A DNA stretch of 64,000 bases, taken from Prorocentrum cordatum (lineage: Eukaryota; Sar; Dinophyceae; Prorocentrales; Prorocentraceae). The stretch spans positions 1 through 64,000 of the forward strand of contig CAUYUJ010019084.1 of the NCBI GenBank assembly GCA_963575745.1, given 5' to 3'. Below the pieces are notes generated by a model. That model ran no database searches and had not been told where the DNA came from. It saw nothing but the letters and a program-made list of their open reading frames with translations. Of the stretch, positions 35,801-46,404 are shown piece by piece. Each line of letters starts with the position of its first letter. Position 1 is the first letter of the stretch. The position numbers and the translations under genes were made by a program.

Positions 35801-38383
35801 ACCTACGTAGTGGAATCTATGTGGTGCGTTTCACGCTGCCGAACTTGAGGTCGTCAGCTCCACTGCTCGCGCAATCATCCCTCCCACCCACCCGCAACTT
35901 GGTTTGCAAAATCCATGCGGCGGCGATTTCGATGACTGCTCGGCGCTGGCTGGCGCAGTGCCGCGACCGCGCTAGCGCGCATGCTCGCGCGCAAAACGGC
36001 CAGCTAGTTTGGCACGACCGACGCGGCCGCGGTGGCGCTGACCGTTGGGCACTTCCCAGCGGGCACTCCAGTGCGAGTCGGCAACTTGGGCGGGCGCGGT
36101 CTCATGGCAACGTCGGCAACGGTAGACACGATAATGGTAGTAGCAATGCTGGTGACGTCGATGACAACGACGATGGCATTCCGGCAAGCCTTTTCCAAGC
36201 GTTTCCCAATACGCGTGCCTAGAAGCTCTCCAGGAGGTCCTTCGGGAGCTTTCTCCAGGTCCTTCCAGAGTTCTTCGCCAGGCCTTTCCACGCCCTTCAG
36301 GCGCCCTGCTATCCGGTCTTTGGACCCCATAAGTAGCGATGCTGGTGGCGATGATGACAACGACGACGGCACGGCCAGTGACGGCGCCGATGTTGATCAC
36401 GCCGACGACGATGACGGCGTCCTCGCGTCGGTGATGAAGGTTTTGGAAAGAGTTCGACATGTGCGCGCGGCCGACGCACGAGAGTGGTCCGCATGGTATT
36501 CTTTGACACGGATCGTGCACCCCCCCCAGCACGCGCGCAACGGCTTTCGAATGATTTCGACACGTGGCGCGAGCAGCCCGTCTGGCACAATAAAATGAAC
36601 ATGTTGGAACAACCGATTGTGTTCTTACGAAGTCGCAAGACCGCGAACGCATTTCCGTTCTTAAATAAGGAAAATAATGATGTTGCGCGCCATGTGTTTT
36701 AGGTGTTTGTTTAACAAATGTTTTCGGGGCTCGACTTCGAAATCCTTCCGAAGCGTCAGGTTGTTGAATGATTGCCACATGCGCGCCCGACAAGGCGCGC
36801 GTGTGCACTTCGCCCCATTGTTTTGTACGGGATTATGGCGACAGCACGCGCGCACGGGCGTTCGAGCGATGTCGACATGCGCGCGCGGGAAGCATGTTTA
36901 GCAGCATGTGATGAGAATGCCGAAGAACATGGTTTTCTTAAAACCCTGCAGGAGCCCAAGCGCAAGTTGTTGTTGAATATCCCTGTTAGGAAACACTATG
37001 CTGTTTTACATGTTCCCGGGACATTCGGTTTTGAAATCCTTATGGAAACAATGGTTTTTGAAGGATTTCGGCATGCGCGTGCGACGACGCGCGCGTGTGT
37101 GATTTTCGCCACGTGTTCGCAATGAGTTTTTGAAAACTGGTGATGTGCGATAACCGAGTGCGCGCGCATAGTTTCTTGCAGAGGACGAGGTGGGGGCGAG
37201 TTTGACTTGGTTGGCGTGGTATGACTTCTTATATCGGAAGGGGCGATTGGACATAATCGTATGCACATTGCAATACATACGCGAAGGGGGACCGTTTGGT
37301 CGGGGGGCGGGTCTTAGAAAGGAGAATCAATGTGGTGCAATCTACGAGTCGATGCAATATGTGTGGTGTTTCTGATGTGGTGTGAGCTATGCGGTGCCAG
37401 TTACGTGGTGCAGTCCATTGTGCTGAACTAAAACATGTCATCTCCACTGCTCGCGCAAACATCCCACCCTCCCACCCGCAACTTGTTTGGCAAAACTCAT
37501 GATGCGGGGGGCGGCGGCGCCACCGATGACGACATCGATGATTACATCCTCACTGCCGATGCTCGTCACCGTGAGTCGGTGATGAAGGTGAGCATGTCGA
37601 CGATACTCGGACGTGCGCGATGACAACATGACGTCGGCAACGTCTGCCACAATGATGAAGATAGCACCAGGGACGACGATGTTCAAGAGGGAGCGCTGCG
37701 GCACGAACGATAACGGCGCCAACGCTGGCAAACACGCTGACGATGGTGATGTTCATCTGTCGATGAGGCAGGTGATCGCGGTGATGCTGACAAGGTTGAA
37801 CAGGAAGTCCGCGCGCGCGAAAATTCAACACATCCGTAAGACTGATCATGCGCGCGCGGCGGCGCGCGCTTGTGGCCCGCGTGGTATATTTCGCAATGGA
37901 TTCGCGTCCTCGGCGCATGACAGGAATATCGCGGGTGCACCGTTCGGTGACATAAAATCGTTGGAATTGGCAGGAAGCGTAAGAATAGCAGAGTGTTTGT
38001 ATGATTTAAGCATGAGCGCGCGGACAGGAAAATTGCAAACATTGTGTTGCAAAGCCATGGGTTTTTGGTTTTAATGCTGAAGCGCTTGCAAACACAGTGT
38101 GTTTGGTTCGATTTCGGCATGGGCGCGCGCGTGATGACTTTGTGGTAATTATTGCAAGGGATTATTGACATTTGCTTTCTTAAGGAAGAAGTGTGCGCGC
38201 ATCGTTTTTTGCTGAGAATGGCGGGCGGGGGGGCGATGCCGGCCTGGCTGGGATAGTGTAATTTCATAGTTCGAATCGACGACGGGGCAGATTCATGTGT
38301 AAATTGCAATACGAAAAGGCGCCCCGTTAACTCCGGACGGGGGGGGGGGGTAGAGTCTATTCTTCTTTTAGGAAGGAGAATCT
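32340..38383 (+). repeat. Higher-order repeat, about 1.65 kb, four units
   Basis: Units are about 32340-34043, 34044-35690, 35691-37329 and 37330-38383 (the last is short). Each runs: GTGGTGCAAT-rich lead; a conserved block with CCACTGCTCGCGCAATCATC, CCACCCGCAACTTGGTTTGC and AAAACCCATG (32629, 34049, 35834, 37417); a (GAC)n or mixed triplet domain; two or more copies of an approximately 240-bp module with GAAACCTTGTGTTTTT, a CGCGCGACGACGCGCG palindrome and TTTTGCAGAGGATTC; then a closing block CTGGGATAGTGT with TAGAAAGGAGAAT. Confidence 0.85.
32810..33350 (+). repeat. (GAC)n domain of higher-order repeat unit 1
   Basis: Imperfect GAC/GGC/GAG triplets. Similar domains at 34160-34540 and 34740-35010. 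Confidence 0.9.
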
Positions 38384-39029
38384 AGGTGGCGTGAGCTGGG
38401 GCACGTGAGCTACGCCGTGCAAACAGCTGCAATTGGCTGCGGCGACGGCGGCGACGGCGACCGACGGCCAAGCGCAAAAGAAGTGGCGACGGACGGTAGC
38501 GACGGGCGGCGACGGAACGGCAACGGGGCGGCGACGGCGACCTCAACGCGGCGCACCCGACAACGGAACCCAGACGACAGGCGAGAACGGGGCGGCGACG
38601 GCGCGGCGACGGTTACCACAAGGTGGTTGGCCCGACAGCGGAACCCTTGTGAAAAGAAGCAAGAATTCTTTCGTGCAAGCACTGTTTGGCGACTGCTGCA
38701 CAATCCCGCACATGTGGTAGTATTGCAGAGGGAGTCTCAGGCGAGAGCCCAGTTTTGAAAACGTTCATCCCTCTCTTCCCACGCCTTTTACGCAACCCAG
38801 AACGTGTCAACAGTTAGTCCAAAACGGCTCCTGGGCTGCCCGACTACCCACAGTGGTTCCACGCTTGTCCTGTATGTCTGTCAGAGTCACTTTAGGGCCA
38901 ATTGTCCACCACTTGTCGTGAAGTGCTGGCCGAGTCTGACAAGTGCCAGCTGGGCTTGTATTGTTGTTCGGAGGACTGTTAGTGGGCTTCGCGACCATAC
39001 GAACGCAGTACCACCTGGACCCCCCCCAG

Positions 39030-39147
39030 GAAAAGGGTGGAGACGCTCGTGGAAAACCGCGCAAAGGAGCAGGCCAAGAAAGATGCAGAAGAGAAGCAGA
39101 AGGCCGAGCGGGAGGCCAAGGCGAAGGAGCTAGTTGCCGAGCTGGAG
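39030..39147 (+). CDS. Giant gene exon 9: coiled coil
   Basis: One base plus 39 codons: KRVETLVENRAKEQAKKDAE, EKQKAEREAKAKELVAELE. Acceptor is CCCCCCCAG (39029) after a C-rich tract. The donor is GC (GCTCCC) after GAG(39147), phase 0. Joining to exon 10 gives LVAELE-AMVEESDAAV, which follows the spacing I recall for this family. CTGGAGGC is present both here and at the exon 10 acceptor. If not spliced here, the frame runs to a stop near 39438 in much less protein-like sequence. Confidence 0.75.
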
Positions 39148-39647
39148 GCTCCCGACGTTGAAAGCAAGCCGCCACCACATCATTACGACCATCATGGATT
39201 TGCTTCGCTGCCACTAATGCAGTTTCAGTCGCTGTCTTGGCATCGATGCGCAAACCATGCTTCGGCCACCACCACAAAGTGTAATGAATCCTCGTTGCCC
39301 TCGCCTGCCACCGTTACAGTATTTGTTGTCAGGGCCGCTGCCATCCAGCTGCCTGCTGCCAGCCCCGCCTGGCACTGCGCCGAGGCAGCTTCCGGATCGT
39401 GCCAGCTTGCGTCCATGGTGCCGCCGCCCTGCGCTTGATCGGAGACCTTCTGAAGCATGCGTGCCGCGGTCCTGCCCTCCCCCCGTTCCTGCGCCCCCGC
39501 ACTCCAGCGCAAGGCGTTACGGCCCCCTTTATCCCCCCTTGTCTCCCCTCTCTCTCCCCGCCCCCGCCACCCTCGCCCCCTCTCATCCCCTCTTCCGTCC
39601 CTCTCCCCCTCCCCGCCCCTCCGTAGCCACTCGATTTGAATCCTTGC

Positions 39648-39649
39648 AG
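39648..39649 (+). promoter_or_regulatory. Candidate SL trans-splice acceptor of RFC4
   Basis: AG after TCCTTGC, preceded by a long C+T tract (39480-39620). It leaves a 44-nt 5' UTR before the ATG at 39694. Dinoflagellate nuclear mRNAs receive the SL at such sites. Confidence 0.45.
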
Positions 39650-39693
39650 CGGGCCTCCCCCTCCGCTCCGCCCTGGCCACCCTGGCGCGCATC

Positions 39694-41894
39694 ATGGCCA
39701 GTGCCAGTGGTGACGGGAGCAGCGTGCCCTGGGTCGAGAAGTACAGGCCCGAGAGGATCGAGGACGTGGCGCAGCAGGACGAGGTGTGCGCCGCGCTCAA
39801 GAACAGCCTGCAGACGGGGGAGCTCCCGAACCTCATGTTCTACGGCCCGCCGGGCACGGGCAAGACCACGGTGGCGCTGGCGCTCATGAAGCAGTTCTTC
39901 GGCAAGGACTGGAGGGCGCGGGTCAAGGAGCTCAACGCCTCCGACGACCGCGGCATCCAGGCCGTCCGCGACAAGGTGAAGACCTTCGCCCAGCTGACCA
40001 TCGGCACCAGCGGTGCCGCCGACCTGGCCGCGTCGAAGGCCCGCTTCCGGGTGGTCATCCTGGACGAGGCCGATTCGATGACCCACGACGCCCAGGCCTC
40101 CCTTCGCAGGATCATGGAGGAGTTCGTTCACGTGACGCGCTTCATCATCATCTGCAATTACGTGTCCAAGATCATCGAGCCGTTGCACTCCAGGTGCTCG
40201 AAGTTCCGCTTCCAGCCAGTCAGCGGGGAGTACCAGAAGCACCGGCTGCTGCACATCTGCGAGCAGGAGGGCGTTCGGCTCGGAGCTGGGGCGCTGGAGC
40301 GGCTGATGCAGCTGTCGAAGGGCGACATGCGGGCTGCCGTGATGATGCTCCAAACGTCCGCGACGTTCTACCAGGACGTCTCGGAGGACTGCCTTCAGGA
40401 GGTCTTGGCATCGCTCGGACGTGTGCATTTTTCCTTGGGCGAAGACCATCGAGGAGCATCCTTGATCATTTGGCGAGAAAATGCGCACGAAACCGAAAAA
40501 AAACACAGGGAATGGACGTCCGAGCGATGGCGAGAGGTCGCCTGCGCGGTGCCCGACCGCGTCGTGGACGGCCTCGTCTCGAGGACGAGGGCGGCGTCTG
40601 GCACGGACGAGGTGGTGCGGATCGTGCAGGAGTTCCTCCTCGAGGGGTGCTCGAAGAATCAGCGAGCGAAGAACGGTATAAAATAAACTTTTCGCCGTCG
40701 GGGACACCTGCCCCTGGGCGGCTGGAAAGTTTATACCCCTACGGTGCCACCGTAAGGGTATAAACTTTCCAGCCGCCCTGGGACAAGCGCCCCCGACAGC
40801 GAAAAAGTTTATTTTATATTGCTCTTCGCCCGTTAAAAGAAGAAAGACGGCATTCATCGGCCAAATGAGAATTCTTCGAATTTTCATCACGACGCTCGCA
40901 AGCAGAAGCCGGCGGAAGTAACGCGAGGCGGAAGACTGCGGAATGCCGTCGGAAGGCCCGCGAAGGTCGGCGGAATGAAGCGACGGCCCTTTCGAACCCC
41001 CCTTGCCCCCGTAGAAGCCTAGCATAATGTAGTCTTCTGCCGTGGGCCGAGCGGGATCCCGCCTGGCTTATTCCCCTTTTAATAATATAATCTTAGTTCG
41101 GGAAGGTCGAAACCCCACCCACTTAAAATAGGGTAAACCAGAATCCCGAGTCGTTCACGGATCCCGTTATTCTGGGATCGGCACGAAGCAAGATGGGGCT
41201 CAGAAGTTGCAGCATTCTTGTCGTGTTCGGATCGTCTTGAGGTCATCTTGAGATCATGTCCCAGGCATTGTTGGATCCCGCAGCCGTCACGCAGTCATTT
41301 TGGGGCCACCCTGGGCGCTTGGATCCATCTTGTTGCCATCGGGCCATCTCGACGTCACTCCTTGCTCATGTGTTTGGTCAGCTTCGAGTCGACCTGGGAC
41401 GGTCCAGAATCCATGGCAGGATCGTGTTGGGGTGGCATCATCCCAGGGTCGTCTGGACGTTACCATCCGTGGCTGAGCACGCGCTCGGGCGAGCGTCTGC
41501 TGGACATCCTGTCGAGCGATCCGCACATGCCGGACCTCGCCAAGGCGAAGTGCGCGGCGCTCTTCTCGCAGGAGGGAGCTTTTTGTCAGGGGTCCGGCGA
41601 TAGCCTGGGTTATCGGGCCCGCCCACCTCCCCTCCCTCCCCGGATAAGCTGACCTTGTCCGTTGCACAGGTCCGAAGGGGGGGTGCAGTATTGGTTCGCG
41701 CGGGCACACGTGGGGCTGCCCAAGGCGAAAAGGTTAGCTTAGCGGCTGCCCCCCCCCTGGACAACCCGGTATGTCGCCGAAAGAAACGTGATGATCTCCA
41801 GGCGGACGAGCGCCTGACGCAGGGCTGCGACGAGGAGCTCCAGATGCAGCACCTGTTCGCGCAGCTGCGGCCCCTCCTGCAGCAAGCGCGCTGA
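39694..41894 (+). CDS. RFC4: Replication factor C subunit, RFC4-like (four exons, 335 aa)
   Basis: AAA+ clamp-loader small subunit that helps load PCNA onto primed DNA in the nucleus. Exons: 39694-40401, 40537-40665, 41494-41571 and 41802-41894 (TGA), giving 335 codons, near the usual 330-360. Visible: PWVEKYRP at residues 12-19, Walker A GPPGTGKT at 51-58, NASDDRGIQ at 81-89, Walker B VVILDEAD at 120-127, ICNYVSKIIEPL at 153-164 and the SRC arginine-finger motif at 166-168. The C-terminal collar (VACAVPDRVVDGL; RLLDILSSDP; ADERLTQGCDEEL) follows human and plant RFC4 rather than RFC2, RFC3 or RFC5. Intron 1 is GT-AG and is an introner, intron 2 is most simply GC-AG, intron 3 is GA-AG. The exon 2/3 junction may be off by a few codons. 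It lies within the giant gene's ninth intron. Confidence 0.93.
40402..40536 (+). mobile_element. Introner copy 3, forming RFC4 intron 1 (135 nt)
   Basis: Inserted between E236 and the next codon. GAGGTC occurs at 40399-40404 and 40534-40539; cutting after GAG in each copy gives a GT...AG intron and restores LQE-VACAVPDRVVDG, which matches the RFC4 family. The terminal inverted repeat is CATCGCTCGGACGT (14 bp perfect, extendable with mismatches). Length is 45 codons without an in-frame stop, so unspliced RNA would still read through. Confidence 0.93.
40663..40831 (+). repeat. Foldback (inverted repeat) at the 5' end of RFC4 intron 2
   Basis: Two arms of about 80 nt, roughly 85 percent complementary, around CGGTG/CCACCG. 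Left arm: GCGAAGAACGGTATAAAATA at 40666, AACTTTTCGCCGTCGGGG, GGCGGCTGGAAAGTTTATAC. The right arm is its reverse complement, ending near GCTCTTCGCCC. The proposed GC donor is the first two bases of the left arm. GCGAGCG occurs at 40662-40668 and at 41489-41495, at both ends of the intron. Confidence 0.88.
41215..41460 (+). repeat. TTGGGGCC-type minisatellite, diverged
   Basis: Units such as GATCGTCTTGAGGTCATCTT within RFC4 intron 2. Another diverged stretch of the family is at 43190-43370. Confidence 0.6.
41572..41801 (+). other. RFC4 intron 3, noncanonical GA-AG (230 nt)
   Basis: Exon 3 ends ...LFSQ at CAG(41571), followed by GAGGGAGC. Exon 4 starts at 41802 after CTCCAG with ADERLTQG. Family alignment leaves no room to move the donor to a GT, so the dinucleotide is GA, which is known in dinoflagellates. 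Confidence 0.75.
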
Positions 41895-42177
41895 GCGGCC
41901 GGCGCGCTTAGGGCGCACCGCCCCCCCTCTTCTTTCCCCCCCCCCCCTCTCCTGTCCTCCAGGTATTGGAAACAATGGAGCAGTTTCGGATCTTCTGAGC
42001 GTGACTGTCCGGCCCCCTGGCTGATGGACAAAACCCTGCACCGCCCGCGCGGCCCAACGTGTCGCGAGCTTCAGCGCGCCCCCCCTGCCCCCGATGGTGT
42101 TGGTTTGCATCCCCAGCAGGGTGCAGAGTTTCGGCCAGCCGGCAGATCAGCACATCGCTTCGCAGACCGCCAATATC

Positions 42178-42309
42178 CTGGCATCGCTCGAACGTGTGCA
42201 TTTTCTCTTCGGCGAGGACCATCGAAGAGCAGCTTGCGTCACCTTGCGAAGAAAAACGCGCACGAAACCGAAACACGCCCGGGGAGTGGACATCCGAGCG
42301 ATGGCGAGA
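42178..42309 (+). mobile_element. Introner-like element, copy 4
   Basis: About 132 bp: CTGGCATCGCTCGAACGTGT at the left; CACGAAACCGAAACACGCCC, GGGGAGTGGACATCCGAGCG and ATGGCGAG at the right. One base change in each inverted end. It starts 0.28 kb after the RFC4 stop. Confidence 0.85.
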
Positions 42310-44889
42310 CATGAGATGGGGGGCGCGGGGGGGTGCTCACAAGAGGCAGCAGCAAGAGTGCGGGGCTGTGCCCATCAGCCGTTCTCCCCTCCCTCCCCCG
42401 CAGCTCCCCGCCCTTCGCGCTCTCCGCCACCCACCGCCCGGCGGGCGGGCCGCCCGCCGGGCGGCACCCCGCCGATGCCTGCTGGAGATTTCTGCCTGGC
42501 GCCATTTTGGGGGCGTGGCGACTCCACGGGGGCGCGGGCTCCACCGCGCGCGCAGTCGTCCTGGGAGTTGGCGCCAGCACGGGGAGGCACGCCACAGAAA
42601 AGCATCCCTACGAGCAGCGGCGAGGCGTCCTGGCTCGCCTCGAGGCCCACCAGATATGATGTTCTGAGAACCGCGCGTGGCTTGCACGAGGTGCTTTTAG
42701 AGCACTTCTGTCTGAGAAGTTCTGGTGTTGAATGCATCGGCTTTAGGCTCCAGACCCATTGTCTTCGTGATTCGAACACTTCTTGGGTTCTAGGAACATG
42801 TCGTGGTAGGCCTGGCCTATAAGGATGCCAGGGCGATCGGACCCTGCTCAAATCCCCCTCCTCGACCCCCGGGGCATTGTTTGGGGAGTTCGAGGGCTGA
42901 TTCTGCGACTGCGAGAACCTGCCATACGAAGCCGCCTGTGTGAAGATCGACGCCGACATCCCGCCAGACCCTTGAATCCCGGCGAGAAACATGTCAGAGA
43001 GCGGGATCGGTCGCCTCATTTCCTCGCGCGCCAGGAGACGAGATTTTCCTCAACAATAGCTCCAACATGCTTCTACGGTGGTTCTGCCGTGATTCGTCGT
43101 GGCCTCCTCTGGGCCATGGCTGTAGCATGAATGTTCTACGAGCTCTATTGACGAGGCCCTGTAGAGTCATAGATCTACCATGGATCTGAACTCTTGGGCC
43201 TTCCTGGGCGCGATGGTTCTCCCGAGCATCTTGGGGCTGTCCGGACGGGTATTGGCGCTGTCTTGGAGCCCTCCTTGTGCGGTCTTGGGCCCTCTCAGGG
43301 CCTTCTCATGGGGCTCTCGTGGCTCTCCTGAGGTCCTCTGGGGCTGTCTTTGGATCCTGAGGGTCCAGCTGGCGGCCAACTTAATCAGGTAGCTCTTGGA
43401 GGCTGCCTGCGGCTTCTCTGCCCGGGGGCTCGTTGAGTTGCCTGTCGATTGTCCTTGGGCGAGATGCAGTCGTTTTGAGGCGGCTTTGGGCAGTCGTGGC
43501 TTCGTCTGCATCGAGCCGAGAGGGGCCCCGGGGGGAACAGCGCCAGGGGGGCAGTCCTCGAACGTCGGCTGCGTCGGCATGAGGCGGCGACCCCCGAGAA
43601 GTGCAGGAACTGTAACAGACAGCCCACGAGCATGCCACCACACCGCGCATGGCGGACCGCGGTTCCTAACCGCGATCACTGCCTTTAGACTTCTCGCTTC
43701 CGGCAGTGTGTTCCTGTGGCCTCTGTCGTTGTCGTCGTGAGCTGTTCGATGGGCATCTGCACATGCCTTGCTTCTCTTATGGTTGGTGCTTCTCACGCTA
43801 CACACCCTCACAAAGTTAAACACCACAGCCAACGCCATCGTGACTCAAAGCTCGTTCCACTGCATAACACTCTAATAAACATGACTGCTAGCATCATCAC
43901 TCACTCTATCGGCGCTCTCGCACCCATCGCCGTGACCATCATCATGGCCGACGCCTGCACATTCGTCGTCATCACCGTGCTCTTTCTATCCGCGTGCATA
44001 ACTATGCACAGCTCTTCGTACCCAAAGCAAGGGCAGGTCCCTTGTGAGCCTTTTTTGGGCGAGGGCTTCGTCTTCAAATCAGGTCAGGTCTTCTGCGTCC
44101 TATAGTCGGCCTCACTACGATACTCGTGCACCACAATGTTCCCATCATCCTGTTCATGCGCCTACGTCGTCCAAGTCCGGACGCAACTCACGCGACAAAT
44201 CTTGGGCGACCGCAGTGATATTGTAATTGAACGGCCCCTTCAACGTTGAGTTGTCTCAGACTTTGCCTTCAAAGCTGAATTGAAAGCCAAGTTGGCTCAC
44301 CCATCTCCTTCGCTTGCGCACCTTCAACTTTGAAGGGGGGGCGGGTGCACGTCCCCTTTCCATTGTTGTCACAGTCGCTCACCTCAGTGTACGAATGGTC
44401 TTCCTACTGACACGCACGGCGCATCGTGCCCTTTCCCTGACAAGCATCCAAGAAGCATTCCTTTACCAGACAACCAACAGGCATTCTGACAAGTGCTGGC
44501 GGGCCAAGGGCAGGACTCTCTATTTGCGGAACGGGTCATCGTGACCTTTCCCTACCAAGCACCCAACAGGCAGCCCCCTACCAGGCAGCCAGCAAGCATT
44601 CTTACACGCACGGCCAGGCCTAGGTTAGGGCCGCAGACATATGTGAATTGCCGTGCGCGCAACACCGCAATTCACCACCACGTGCCTGAGCACGAGGCGT
44701 TTCGCGTTTCGTTGGCAAGGGGCAGGAGGAAAGCTGCGCGGAAGGGACTAGGAGGGACAAAGGGGAAAGGAACACAGGACGAAAGCGCTGAGGAAGGTAA
44801 GGCGAGGGAGGAGCGGTAAATGGGTAGAGAGACATGGAGAGGAGCAGTCGAGGATGCGCGGGGAAGGATGTAGAACAGGAGTATGGGAG

Positions 44890-45275
44890 AGGCAATCTAG
44901 GAGGATGTGAGCACGAGGAGGACGAGGAGGAGGGAGGAAGGAGGAGAGGAGCGGACGAGGAGGCGGAGATGAGGAGCCTGTGTAGGGAGGAGGACAAGGG
45001 GAGGATGCGGGGAGGCGGATGTAGCGGACGAGGAGGAGGCGGACGAGGAGGTAAAGGAAGAGGAGGACAACGGAGGGGATGGTAGGAGAGGAGGAAGAGC
45101 AAAGGAAGAGTCGGTGGTAAGGGGGTGCAAGGCATGGGGGGAAGGCACAGTGGATGAGACGGACGAGGAGGAAGTCCTGGAGGCATGAGGGGGAAAAGGA
45201 ACAGATAAGGAGCAGGAGGAGGAGGAGGAGGAGGAGGAGGAGGAAGAGGAGGAGGAGGAGGAGGACCAGTGTAAA
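44890..45275 (+). repeat. G+A-rich degenerate GAG region
   Basis: GAGGA and GGACGAGGAG variants, ending in a purer GAG run at 45208-45262. Confidence 0.8.
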
Positions 45276-45789
45276 CACAAGGCTCAACAACGATGCTGCA
45301 ATGCACTCTCCCTCCAAACTCCCTCTTCACAGGGCTCTACGAGGAATGATTTCCACTGGGGGAAGACTCCGTTGGAAGACAACAGTTTGAAAATTCCTGA
45401 ACCGTGCAAGAGCACCACCCCTAGGACTTCAGCGGAACGAATCAGCCTTACTGTTGCGTCTTGGCAATCCTCAACCGTGCCAGAACATCATTCTTGGGAC
45501 TTCAACACCGCGAGTCAAAGTAACTGTTTGTGCAGCACCTTGCCATCCGTACATGGCTTTGTGTCCTCCAGCAGTCTTGGCACGCTCACCCTCTGAGAAT
45601 CCTCTGAGACTGTGCAACAACCAGGACTCGAACAACTGATACCTGAAACTGGAGTGCCGTGAGCCGAAACGAGCGTCGCGAAAATGACTGCGAAAGAACG
45701 GCCGAAAACGGACGTCGGAAGTGAAGTGAACGAAAGAGGAAATAAAAGGGGATCGCCGAAATGATCACAAAATACTGTTATAGACTTGG

Positions 45790-46400
45790 TTTTATAGCCA
45801 CTGCTGTGTTTTTTGTCTCTGGGTTGCGTGTTTCAGTGTTTGTTCCGTTGTGTGATTCGATATATTGTTTTTAGACATACTCCGCGTTTTGAACTGTTAA
45901 AAACTTTGTTTTTTTGGGGCACATGTTTCGTGGTGTTTCGGTTTTCTTGGGGTGCCGTTCCAAGCTTGCGGTTCGCGTGTCGTGTTGTTTGGCCCTTTCT
46001 TTCGGCGTTCGTTTTCGTGTTGTCCGTTTGTTTCGCGCCGCCGTTGTCCTTCGATGTTCTGATTGCGCTTGACAAGAATCTCGATTATTTTGATGATTCG
46101 TTTCGTTATTCGTTTTGTTGGTGATTGAGTTATTCGTTGTCGATGGCCCGATGTTGTTTCGTTTCGTTTTTTTGCGCTGTTCTGTTGCGCGCCTGGCCTG
46201 ACTTCCAGCCCGGTCCTCAGCCTCTGCCGTAGCCCTAGCCGTAGTTATGGGTGTTCGTTTCGTTGTTCGTTTCGTTTCGTTGTTCGTTTCGTTGGGCGAG
46301 AGCCTTAGCCCGAATCTCGCCCCTCGCCCTGGCACTGTTCCCTGGCGTTCGTTTCGTGTGTCGATTCGTTGTTTTCCCTCCGTTACTGTGTTTCCCAATA
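45790..46400 (+). repeat. TTCGTTTCGTTG-rich flank of the 98-bp satellite
   Basis: T+G-rich sequence with repeated GTTCGTTTCGTTGTTCG. The same composition returns at 48160-48960 on the other side of the satellite. Confidence 0.7.
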
Positions 46401-46404
46401 GTTG

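Larger units (their letters stand above)
30337..39029 (+). other. Giant gene intron 8 (GC-AG, about 8.7 kb)
   Basis: Contains a GAG array, introner copy 2, a 12-bp minisatellite (31215-31890) and the 1.65-kb higher-order repeat (32340-38383). The gap 31900-32340 and the segment 38384-39029 hold no gene I can support. Confidence 0.58.

Noticed and set aside
43716-44105. 129-codon frame with hydrophobic segments
   Set aside because: Simple CATC/ATC-type composition and no recognisable family; the membrane look follows from Val/Ile codon runs.
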